DNA of 64,000 nucleotides from NCBI GenBank assembly GCA_030789695.1, contig CM061139.1, positions 204,015,641 to 204,079,640 on the forward strand, given 5' to 3'. The stretch is from Scilla litardierei (taxonomy: Eukaryota; Streptophyta; Magnoliopsida; Asparagales; Asparagaceae). Shown here in pieces: positions 37,468 through 47,852 of the stretch (position 1 is the stretch's first letter; each line of letters opens with the position of its first letter). The notes beneath the pieces are model-generated. The model worked only from the letters and a program-made list of their open reading frames with translations. It made no database searches and was not told the origin of the DNA. Made by a program: the position numbers and the translations under genes.

Positions 37468-38301
37468 GTTGATGGGAAAATCCACCGAACAATGAATTTT
37501 TAAGATGAGAACTAAGGTTACAGTGGTTGCACGACGATGATGGAGATGAGATGATGGAGATGAACTGAGTAGTCGACCGCGATGAACGAAGGTGGGGCAA
37601 AGGAGATGATCAATTTCGTGAACAGCTGAAGTATCTGCAAGGCAAGTAGCTCGTCAAAAGTGGGTCGGGCTTGGGTTCGACCCGAAACCACTCTGAATCT
37701 TAAGTTAGTATTGGGTTCCATGAGAGCTTTTATAGTCAAGAACGAACTATAACTGATCCGATCTGACTATGCAGAGCTATATTTTGAATGTAGAAAGCGC
37801 AAATATCTGTAATTATACCTAGCCTTTCTGGATCAAGTAGTTTCGACCCCCCCCCCCCCCTCCTCGGAGAATGGCCCCTTTTATAGGGGTTGAATGACTG
37901 TTGAGCAATTGATGACGCCTCCTCGTCTTCAGAACAGCTGTCATCATGTAGAAGACCAAGAGTTAGTCTATGTTAATCATTAATGACAGGGGTCATTAAA
38001 CGCTGTCATTATTTGGCATTTGGAGAGTCGCGTAATTCATGCAGCATAACGGTTTTTCATTAATTGCTGAGAATCCCAAAGGACATGCTCATTAAATGAT
38101 GTAATGGTCGCCTCAATAATCTCGCCGAAGTAAAAGCTTTTTATACGATGTTGCTCGGTTCTGAAGTTGCCGTTCTCCGGTGCCCAATCTTATACAAAGA
38201 TCTGATCTATTTCCAGACATTTACTTCTGAATCTGACTCTCTGGTGCAGCCATATAGATCGTCGTATTGGCTCACATACGATCTGTATTTAGGTCGTAAC
38301 A
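37468..38301 (-). mobile_element. 3' LTR of Tat element Y, ~834 bp
   Basis: The minus strand starts TGTTACGACC at 38301, right after a G-rich tract, and ends CCCATCAACA at 37468, giving TGTT..AACA ends. A minus-strand TATA box (CCCTATAAAAGGG, TATAAAA at plus 37879-37885) gives the promoter. The partner 5' LTR would lie to the right of the window or has been displaced. Boundaries rest on termini, PPT and TATA, not on a second copy. Confidence 0.65.
37847..37860. repeat. Homopolymer C run
   Basis: Fourteen C residues beside the TATA region of Y's LTR. The exact length may be unreliable in sequencing. Confidence 0.9.
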
Positions 38302-38314
38302 AGTGCCCCCGTTA
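38302..38314 (-). other. Polypurine tract of Tat element Y
   Basis: The minus strand reads AACGGGGGCACT immediately before the LTR start TGTTACG. This supports minus-strand orientation, in agreement with pol. Confidence 0.6.
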
Positions 38315-38523
38315 TTTGATCCTGAACATAAAAAACGAAGGTTCAGGGTTGGATGACGTGTCACACTCTCATTGATCGAGCACAGTTTCCGGAGAGATGC
38401 AATTAATTTTTCCCGCCAAAACATCACGTCATTTGATTTTGAAAATCTAAATGGTGAAATGATTAATAGTCAGAGATCTCGCCACGTGGTCTTGCACGAA
38501 TGACCACAATTTCACCGATTACT

Positions 38524-38531
38524 CTATAAAT
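38524..38531 (+). promoter_or_regulatory. TATA box of Y's antisense gene
   Basis: TATAAATA on the plus strand 128 bases before the antisense ATG (38652). It lies outside the LTR and opposite to pol, as in element X. Confidence 0.6.
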
Positions 38532-38651
38532 ATGAGACATCCCTTCGAGGAGAAGCTTCCCGTGTTTTCGTGAAGATCAATCCCTAAATCTTTGCCGGTG
38601 GTTTCCCCTCTTCTCCGGTCATCTTCCTCGATCAGTCTGCGGATTAAAGGT

Positions 38652-40681
38652 ATGAGTTCTTCTCATTCTTCTGCTGATTCTGAAATCAACCGATTGTTTG
38701 AGGATCTAGTAGAACAAAGCATCAACCATAGGGTAGTCCTGATTTAGGGATTGGGGATGTTGGAGCTCAAGAGGGGATATCTCCACTTCTGCCAATAATA
38801 GCGAGTGTGGCATAGGCGGATCATCCGGTATCCTGCAGGAGATTATGACGACTGTTTCTGTTACTCGGACCTTTACGATCCCAGTTCATTCGTCCTCCTT
38901 ACAGGTTGGCTACCCTTAATGATATGATCTGTTCTTCCAAGGAGAACGAGATCGGCGTATATACCAAAGCCTTCGGTGTCGGACTTCGCTTTCCTATCCA
39001 TCTGTTCTTTGTTATCGTTCTTTATTTTTTGAAATTCCACTATGCCGACTAAGTCCGAACTCTGTCTGTGCGATCATTAGTTTCATCGTACTTTATTCGG
39101 CTAATGGGATAGCACCGACCCTCTCACCTTTTCAATACTTTTTCTAATTAAAGTGTCGCTCCGCCCATTTCTATGTTTCTGCACGAAAGAAGAGAGCGCT
39201 CATCTTGGACCTTCCGAACAAAATTGTTGAGTGGAAGATGAACTATGTTTTCATTTTGATGCCCGAAGTGCCGCTCTTCAAAACTCGGTGGGACGAGATC
39301 ATCCAATTGGCCTTAAAGGACATCGGCCTGGACTAATCAGAGAAAGAGATGGCAGATAAGCTTCTTGGAATTCCACGTTGGGGCAGATCATTCAAGAACT
39401 TGGTTACCAAAGAATTGATCGAAAGCTATGTCTGGCCTGAAAGTAAACCACTCTTTATAATCAATATCAATCATTTTGCTCACCTTAATCTTTCGCCATC
39501 TTGCAGGCTCGGTTGGTAAGACAACGATGATGAGCTACAGTGTGAAGGAACTCTTGAAAACGGGGAAGAAGCAACTGATTAAAGAGTCAGCTGCTCAGCC
39601 TTCTACCGAAGAAGTCCCAAGAACATCCATCGAGGCTTCGAAGAAGAGAGGCAAACCATCTTCGGAGTTGGCAGGAGCTGAGAGGAAGAAGAATAAGAAT
39701 AAAAAGGGTGGGAGCCGAGGTTCGTAGTTCGGCCTCAGAAAAAGATACCGTGGTTGCTTCTTCTGATGTCCTCCTCCTCGATCGATAGTCCGGTCTAGAA
39801 ACGATGCCGTTGACTACGGTCGATGCACCGCCTGCTGGTTTGGAGTCTCATCACTTGAGCTCGTCACTTCTCGATGCTTCCACGGTCAAACTACAACCTT
39901 TAAGTTTGGGTGGAAATGCATATAAGTGACCATAGGGTTGTGTGCCCCCTAAGGGACCAACTGGATTGGTCCATCCAAGTTGTAATTAAGCTTTAGCGGT
40001 GTTTAGATTGAAGAAATCCGATCTATCAAATCTGCTCGAAGATAAGCTTCTGAAGCCGATGTATCCAGTGGGCGTCGAAGAATCTATTTTGAAGACTGCG
40101 GGGTTGCTTCCTACTTGGTTGAAAATTCGATTCTCCCCAGCGAAAGGGAATCGTTGAGTGGGGTGGATCCATAGAGGCTCTCCAGCATCGCAATTTGGCT
40201 TTCTCAACAGGTTTAGTTTCACATTCTTATCATTTATTTTGTCCAAGTAATCATCTTTGAACGTAGTCTTTCCTCGCTCAGTTATCCTCGGTGACGGCAT
40301 CACTTCATCGACATGCAGCCTTCATGAACACCGCTGAGGTCAGGCTCGCCAAGAAGACCAAGGAGCTTGAAGTGGTCAAGAAAGAGGCTGCTGAGCAACT
40401 GAAACAAAAACAGCTCAAAGTCGACAACTTTGGTGCTCAAGTAGAGGCTTTGAAGAAAAGTCAAGACGAGCTAAATAAAGCTCGTGTTCTGACCGAAGAA
40501 AGGGCTAAGGAGAAAGAGATCTCCGAGAAGAGGGCCTCTGAGCTTCAAGCTCGGATAGATGATTCGGAGAAGGTTGACCTTGAGGAGGTAAAGAAGGCAG
40601 TTATAACCGATTATCAACTTAAGGAGTTCGTTCCGGCCATGGTGAAAGCCCTCAAAAATCGCTTCGATAAATGTTGGCAAG
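38652..40681 (+). pseudogene. Antisense gene of Tat element Y, main part (PF04195-like)
   Basis: The plus-strand gene starts at ATG 38652 (MSSSHSSADSEINRLFEDL). Near 38955 the frame reads EIGVYTKAFGVGLRFPIHLF, the core of the plant putative gypsy-type transposon domain (PF04195). Further pieces include NYVFILMPEVPLFKTRW (39240-39310), a Lys/Arg-rich segment (39505-39725) after a GT-AG junction (about 39443-39505), and a long coiled coil (40291-40680, heptads rich in Lys/Glu). Stops and frame changes interrupt it. The solo-LTR-like insertion cuts the coiled-coil exon at 40681, and the C-terminus resumes at 46755. The protein's role is unknown. Confidence 0.75.
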
Positions 40682-43429
40682 TGTAACGTCCCACTTCCCG
40701 GGATACCCCAAAGAAGCGAGTGTTACAAAAAGAAATACAAAATACAAAACAAACACAAGCAGGTACACCGTGCACGTGCTGAAAAGTGCACGTAATGCTC
40801 CACAACTCAATTACAACACAAGAATATAATGTATACCTAAACCATCATGTACAAACAACATATAGAGATAATATACAACACGAACAACTCGTTCATAGAC
40901 AAGGAAGTCCATTTACGATATTACAATACAAGGACAAGCATTAATCACACTCTCAAGAACAACATTATACAACATAATATCCAATGCCCTCCTTATCCTA
41001 TTTGACAACACAAAACTAAACCAACCCTCAATGGTACAACTACATTATAGCAAGTTCATTAACAATTTTATATACAACTCTCCATAATTACAACCCTCAG
41101 GTACAACACATATAGCATATACATCCATGTACAACTCAACACTCTAATTACCCAAGGCATCCAACTCCAACTCCAAGGATCTCCAACTTCAACTACCTGA
41201 AAAATATCAACAGGGACACGTCAACGCGTGACCCAGTAGGAATTTCCATCTCCATATAATATATTATTCAATGCTTGAATGCATCCACCATATGACATAT
41301 TGTTCAATAATGAGATACAAGCAACAACTAGTGGTAAGTCATAACACCATAAAATGGAACACAAGAGTAACCTAAGCTTCAATGGGTAGTATGACATAGC
41401 ATTTTGCAAAGTAACATTAAGGTAGCCCTAAGGACTTTTAAAAATTAGTGTACATGATTAGGGTGACATGTTGGGGCATAAGGCATACAACATAAGGAGG
41501 CAACATAATCAATAAGTAAAAGGGAGCAAATGAACCAATTTCAATAAGACATCATTGCAGAATTAAGGATTTGTAAGCAACATGGAAGAATATTAATATT
41601 GACAAACATAAGATATCAAGACATCTTGTAATATGACCACTAAACTAACAACAACAATTAAGGGGTAGCTTCTACTACTTTTCACAAAATGGCAAGATGA
41701 CATTCTTATTAGCAACAACAACAACAACAACAACAATTTTACTAGCAACCCAACATGACATACTCATCATAAAGTGAGGCAATTATGGCAAACATATAGC
41801 TCCATGGCATGAGGATCTATGTTGTAAAATCAAGATGGCAACTAACAAATTGAGTCATTAGCATATTGCATACTAAAGTGAGATGCTAATGTATGGCAAG
41901 CATTCTAGTAACTAATATGGAACTCATCAATAAATTAGCATGTGACAACTAATCATTTTGAAACTACTATGAATGGAACCAACAATTATAAATGGAACTA
42001 ACAGTTAGCAAGCCTATTGCCTACACTTAACCTTTGGCATGCTACTAACATATGAAGTTGTCAACATGTTGCACATATAACAAATGAGGCTAGTTTCAAG
42101 GATAGAAAAATTGGAACATGCCACTAATTACACACTAGTCTTAATTCAAGAACATGGGCTTAAACATTTAGATGGCGGGATGGCCCGAACATGGGCTTAA
42201 ACATTTGGATGGCCCGAACATGGGATAAGCATAAACAATGCATATATGGCATGCTAGTTTGGGCTTCACTACCACATGTAGCACGCTATCATAAAATCTT
42301 CAACATAAATGATGTCAATTAATGCAATCATGAAGCATACTAACAAATTGTATCAACTAGCAGGACATGGGTTCTATTTTTCCCTAAGATCAATTCTTAA
42401 GCCTAAACATCCTAACTAGAGTGAAGTTTCCTACTAATTCAATCGTGGAAGATTATAACATAATGTAATATGATAGCTCAAAATGGCATAAAGAAAACTA
42501 TGAGGCTAGCATATTGAAAGTGCATTTAAACTTAGATTACAACTAATCCCCATAATATTTCATTGCAAAACACGAAACATTCCCCTTGCAACAAACACCA
42601 TCCTCATTAACCATCACCATTCTCCATTAACCATCACCATTCTCCGAACATTAACATGCCCGCATTGGATATTCCTCGCAACATAAACATATTTTCCATG
42701 AAGCCCCAATGGCCACCCACCATTCAATGTATTCCCCATAAACACACCAGCTTAATCAAATGTACATCAAGAATGCAACCTTAAAGTTACTAGTTTTGAC
42801 TAAATTACTAGCTTAAATAACTACCAACATTAAAATTCCACATTGAGAGTACAACCTTAGATTCCGGTTTATGTCTACATTAAAAGCCATTAAATTTAGG
42901 CCTAGTCACAAAAGACAGCCCACTTAACTTAAAGATTGCAATTTTATGAAATGACACCAAATTAACCTTCAACAACTAGCTTTGATCAAGTTACCAGGAG
43001 ATGTATCAAGATACTCTCAACGATCTAATTCTAACAAATGAATACCATAGGAAATACCACTTTTAGCACAATTATGGCATGGTGTTAAGGAAAAAATGTT
43101 TTCTTTCACTAGGGAGTCATCTAAAAACCACAACTTTCCTACAAACTAATGCTACAACTAAGACAACCACCCAAATTCCAATATGTTGCACTAGTAGAGA
43201 ATCCTATAACAACTACAAGTGAGCTACATACATACATGTATTAGCAAAGCCCAACCATTTGGACAATTTGGGGTAATCTCTCTCTTGTTCATCTCTCCTC
43301 TCATACTTTCATTAAGGTCTCATAAATACCCGACAAAACACATGGCCGAAATAATTAGCAACCTTTCCTCCTCATGGAAATGAGGAGCACACGACCTTAA
43401 TCTTATTAACACAACATCAACAATAACAA

Positions 43430-43560
43430 CAATAATAATGCCAACAATAACAACATTAATACTACCACTAACAACAACAATTAAAAATTATACCATTTTA
43501 TTCCAACAACAAGAATAATAACAACTAACAACAAGAACAACAACAACAACAAGAATAATA
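43430..43560. repeat. AAC/AAT trinucleotide-rich tract
   Basis: Imperfect runs of AAC, AAG and AAT triplets within the 6.07-kb insertion. They create a Leu-rich minus-strand frame with no coding meaning. Confidence 0.85.
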
Positions 43561-43725
43561 ATGCCAACAACAACAAGAATAATGTCATTTTTTCCAAGGG
43601 GAGGAAACACAACATCAACTCAAGTTCAACTACTAGCAACCACCAAACACCCACTTTCCAACATACAACCATTTCAAGCATCCAATGCATTCATGGCAAC
43701 ATTCATACTCATAGGATAACAATCA

Positions 43726-43748
43726 CACACACACACACACACACACAT
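43726..43748. repeat. (CA)n microsatellite
   Basis: About eleven CA dinucleotides within the 6.07-kb insertion. Confidence 0.95.
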
Positions 43749-43782
43749 AATGCTCGATGATGCCATGATGCATATGAAACAC

Positions 43783-43848
43783 AATGTAATGTAATGCGAT
43801 GCGATGCAATGCAATGCAATGCAATGCAATGCAATGCAATGCAATGGG
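43783..43848. repeat. (GCAAT)n pentanucleotide microsatellite
   Basis: About twelve tandem ATGCA/ATGTA/ATGCG pentamers. The left end grades from GTAAT to GCGAT to GCAAT, showing point changes spread through the array by slippage. Confidence 0.92.
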
Positions 43849-45325
43849 ATCTCATGAATGTGTCGGCGTGCAAGTGCAACGTGATTCTACTCCGTTATCA
43901 ATGTGGAGCCACCTAATGGATCAAGAGGTTGCCCACGGTGAATTCTCCCGCCTCCTACCGCGGCAAATTTGTCCATGCCTGTGCACTCCACCTCCGTGTC
44001 CCTAACAACATCATATCACACCCAAAAAATGGGCATTTTCTCACATTTCTTGCATTTTTCTTCACTTGGGCATTTTCACAAATACTTGGATGGCATAATA
44101 TACACAACCAATAATTTAATTGAACCAACATAATACCAATAGCAAGATAACAACTTATGGTGGAATGATCAATTTCATACTCGACCACATATAAGTATTT
44201 TCACAAACACATGTTTAGTGTAAGAAACATACTCATTAACTCAATATAAAGCAACATAGAGAAGCATTCTTCCATCTTTAGTACCAACAATTATTAGTAA
44301 CAATTTTTATTTTGCAACATTTCCCCCTCTTCACAAGTTCTCATTCCAACACATAAAATCCAACACATAAAATCTTTTCATTTCATATCTCATAATAACA
44401 CATATAATTCCATCACACAAAATTTCACCCATGATTCTCATAGCCAAATTGTGCAAAGCATTTCTCTCTTTTCATATCAACATCTCTACAAATCAAATTA
44501 TGCAAAGCATTCCCATATAAACATTTACACAAACACTTACCTTCATATATATGTTTCTTCAAACACATGGTTCGCATAATGACATAACATTAATTCAAAT
44601 AAACACAACATGAAACCAATAGCAAAATGAGAACTTGACTTCATATAGACATTTTTACAAACACATAATAAGCATATTAACAAAACCAATAATTCAATTG
44701 AAGCAACATGAAAATAATGCCAAGATAATCACTTGTGGGCATGTTGTTTAATTTCATATCAAGAAAAGAATTGGTCATTCATAATTAAATTCATGCATGC
44801 TCATAATTAGAGATGGTCTCTTTAACATGCTTGGATGAAGTTATGAATAACAAACTATATGAAGAGGGGTTTCCTGCCATAAAAATGTTGCCTTGCCAAG
44901 AATCCATCCACGAGAAATCCCAAGACTCCACCTCAAGCTTCCATGGCTCCAAAATTGGTACCCTCCTCTTGAAATCACCCCTCTTAGAACCCCAAACTCC
45001 CCACATCTACTAGCTAGCCACTAAAGCTTCAAAGGAGAAGGAGATGTGGTGATTGGGATAGAAAAAATAAAGAAACAAAACCCATAAATTTCGGCCCAGA
45101 TCTGGACATACATTTTTGGGGAGGTTTTGGCCATGGAGATGAAGAGAAAGAGGGGAAAATGAAAGGATAGATTGTGGGAATAGGTTAGTGCTTTGATTCC
45201 TCTCTTCTCCCTCTACTTTTTCTTTCTTTTTCCCTTCTTTTTCTCCTCCAATCCCCCCAAAATTCGGCAGCCCCCTCACTTGGCTGGTTCGGTCCATAGG
45301 GAAGGGGAAAGGAGGGAGGGGGGAG

Positions 45326-45948
45326 TAGACCCGACCGCGGTTCGGTTCCGGTTCGGTTCCGGTTCCGAACCGCCGGTTCCGGTTCCGGCAAAACCCGGAA
45401 CCGGAACCGAACCGCTTTAGAAGCGGTTCGGTTCCGGTTCCGGTTCTCGGCCGGTTCCGGTTCCGGTTCCGGTTCTGGTTTCATTTCGGTTCCGGTTCCG
45501 GTTTGGTTCCGGTTTGGGGTCGGTTCTGGTTCGGTTGTGATGAAAATATATGAAAAGTAAACAAAATTTAAAGGCTATAACTTAAAAAAGAAATATATCT
45601 TGTCACTAATCAACTTAATGCAAGTTACATGTGAGAAACTTGAGTATGTAACAAACCAAACCAAGTAATGTGAGAAAACTTTGTGAGAAAATTGAGAATG
45701 TGAGCAAATTGGTCAAAACCGAATCGGTTCCCCGGTTCTGGAACCGGGGAACCGAACCGGGGAACCGGGGAACCGGAACCGCCGGTTCCGGTTCGGTTCC
45801 ACAAAAGGGCAAACCGGAACCGAACCGGCTTGGCACGGTTTCGGTTCCGGTTCTTGGAACCGGTCGGCCGGTTCCGGTTCGGTTCGGTTCCAAATCGGTT
45901 CGGTTCCGGTTCGGTTCCACGGTTCGAACCGAACCGTGGTCGGGTCTA
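45326..45948. mobile_element. hAT-like MITE made largely of GGTTCC/GGTTCG words
   Basis: Terminal inverted repeats TAGACCCGACC(G/A)CGGTTCGG are seen at both ends. GGGGGAG lies on both sides as a 7-bp direct repeat, against the 8 bp usual for hAT. Each arm is a degenerate array of GGTTCC/GGTTCG hexamers (45340-45540 and 45720-45945) around an AT-rich centre. It encodes no transposase. The frames across it (Pro-Glu and Arg-Asn repeats) are compositional. Confidence 0.75.
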
Positions 45949-46199
45949 GGGGGAGAAAGATGTGGAAAGGTCAAAGGTTAAGTTCCCCCTTATGCACAAA
46001 ACATCCCATACATCACAATATTGCAAATTAATTACAAAAACTCTCATACTTCTCCTCTCTTTCTAATAACTCAAGCCCAATAACAAAGCCCAACCAACCA
46101 ACTCTAGCTACTAAAATTAGCTAAAGCCCCAATCAATATTACAACATCAACACCAACAATAATAAAAATGCTAAAGCTAATAATAATACCAACATCAAC

Positions 46200-46260
46200 C
46201 ATAATGCCATCCACATGAGAAATATAATAAATAATAATAATAATAATAATAATAATAATC
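46200..46260. repeat. (AAT)n microsatellite
   Basis: Run of about eleven AAT triplets near the right end of the 6.07-kb insertion. Confidence 0.9.
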
Positions 46261-46754
46261 TCCATAAAATATTCTTCATAAAATAATTTTTTCCTCAAAA
46301 TAGGTCTTGTTAAAAATAATAGCGAAAGAACATTTTACTATGCACACCCACCATCTCAAATATCACAACACATAGTAAATCTAATAATTTCATTCACATT
46401 ACCACCTCATATACATCCATTAGCATCCAATAATATATCCAAATCATGAGCCATACAATTATATAGCCATACACGTAAAAAATTACTGGGCACACAACAG
46501 ATTGCTATATGCACACATCAACTTCAACCATGTACATACACCTCATATACACATTCAATAAGCATTCATATAAATATATCATCACTCATAAGTCAACCAT
46601 GGCCAATCAAATAAGAATCCATCACTATCTTACTATATCCACTACAGCAATTACTATATACACATCTCAATATATACCAGTATACGAGTACTACTACTAT
46701 GCACACATACATCAATAGCCATACCCTAGGTATATAGGCACTAGGGCCATTACA

Positions 46755-46920
46755 GCAAGAGATAGAGAAAGTTTATCCAGATGCTGCGATTGATTTCTCA
46801 AAGTTATCCATGGAATTTAGTGATGATGAAGAGTCTTCGTAAGAGAATCAATAAAAGGATGTGTTGGAAAACATTCCTCATCTTGAAGATCATCAACCTG
46901 AACAAGAGCACAATTGAATA
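46755..46920 (+). pseudogene. Antisense gene of Tat element Y, C-terminal end
   Basis: Continues the coiled-coil exon cut at 40681. The spliced sense runs FDKCWQ then QEIEKVYPDAAIDFSKL, followed by the acidic tail SDDEESS. Two TAA codons occur before the final ...PEQEHN stop near 46918. It lies between the insertion and Y's tandem repeats. Confidence 0.75.
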
Positions 46921-47119
46921 ATGATGTAGCGATGTATAAACATCGTACTTTCATATGGTTGTCTTCCTTTCTGATGATATCTTTGAATGAATGAAAGCAT
47001 GGTCATGTGTTGAAAATTTCCATTTCCTTCTATGTTCATCGATTATTTTTGCCCCCAACTTTCTGTGTTTGGTTTCGATCTTGTGAGATCATCTGTCTGG
47101 TGTTTTTGATCCATACAAA

Positions 47120-47710
47120 CTTAAAAACATCCTCAATGTTAAGCTTCCTCGACCTATGAGATCTTAAACTCCCGATCTTTTAACCGAAGAGCTCGCGAGG
47201 GTTTGTAAGTTCTTCTTTGTCATTAAGCTTTCTCAGCCTGCGAGAGCTTAAATTCCCGATCGTATAACCATGGGGCTCGTGAAGATTCGTAGAAACATCT
47301 TTGGCGTTAAGCTTCCTCGGTCCGCGAGAGATTAAACTCCCAATCGTATAACCGACGAGCTCGCGAAGGTTTGTGGAACCATCTTCAGCGTTAAGCTTCC
47401 TCGTCCCGCGAGAGATTAAACTCCCGATCGTATAACCGAGGGGCTCGCGAAATTTTGTCGAACCATCTTCGACATTAAGCTTCCTTGGCCTGCGAGAGCT
47501 TAAACTCCTGACGTATAACCGAAGGGCTCGCAAAGGTTTGCAAGATGTCTTCGACGTTAAGCTTACACGGCCCGCGAGAGCTTAAACTCCCGATCATATA
47601 ACCGAAGGGCTCGCGAAGGTTTGCAAAATCTTATTCTGCGTTAAGCTTCCTCGGCCCGCGAGAGCTTAAACTCCCGATCGTATAACCAAGGGGCTCACGA
47701 AGGCCTATAA
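47120..47710 (-). repeat. 84-bp tandem repeats of Tat element Y
   Basis: Seven units, marked by TTAAGCTT at 47139, 47223, 47307, 47391, 47475, 47557 and 47641: spacing 84, 84, 84, 84, 82, 84. Because 84 is a multiple of three, a minus-strand frame (47533-47180) reads a 28-residue repeat (core GYTIGSLISRG..RKLN). It lies between pol and the antisense gene, a known hot spot for tandem repeats in Tat elements. I do not call it a protein. Confidence 0.92.
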
Positions 47711-47852
47711 AAAATAATAACTTGAAAATGTAGTAGCGTTAGTATTCACATGAATGTATCAAAGAGTACATTCTGAGAAAGATATATTGTTTATTTGATT
47801 GCATAGTAGAAAGAAATAGCAACTTCACTTTCTTTTACTGATAATACTTTGA

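Larger units (their letters stand above)
40682..46754 (-). mobile_element. 6.07-kb solo-LTR-like insertion in Y's antisense gene
   Basis: Starts TGTAACGTCCC and ends GGGCCATTACA, with a perfect TSD GCAAG (40677-40681 and 46755-46759). Removing it restores the coiled-coil exon in frame. It has no gag or pol, no PBS/PPT pair and no visible internal direct repeat, so I read it as a very long solo LTR. The left terminus resembles the complement of Tekay LTR ends (GGGACGTTACA), suggesting minus orientation. About 620 bp of it is a MITE (45326-45948). A non-autonomous element with unrecognised LTRs is the alternative. Confidence 0.7.

Noticed and set aside
45185..45981. Frames with Pro-Glu and Arg-Asn repeats
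   Set aside because: Direct translation of GGTTCC-type hexamers in a MITE.
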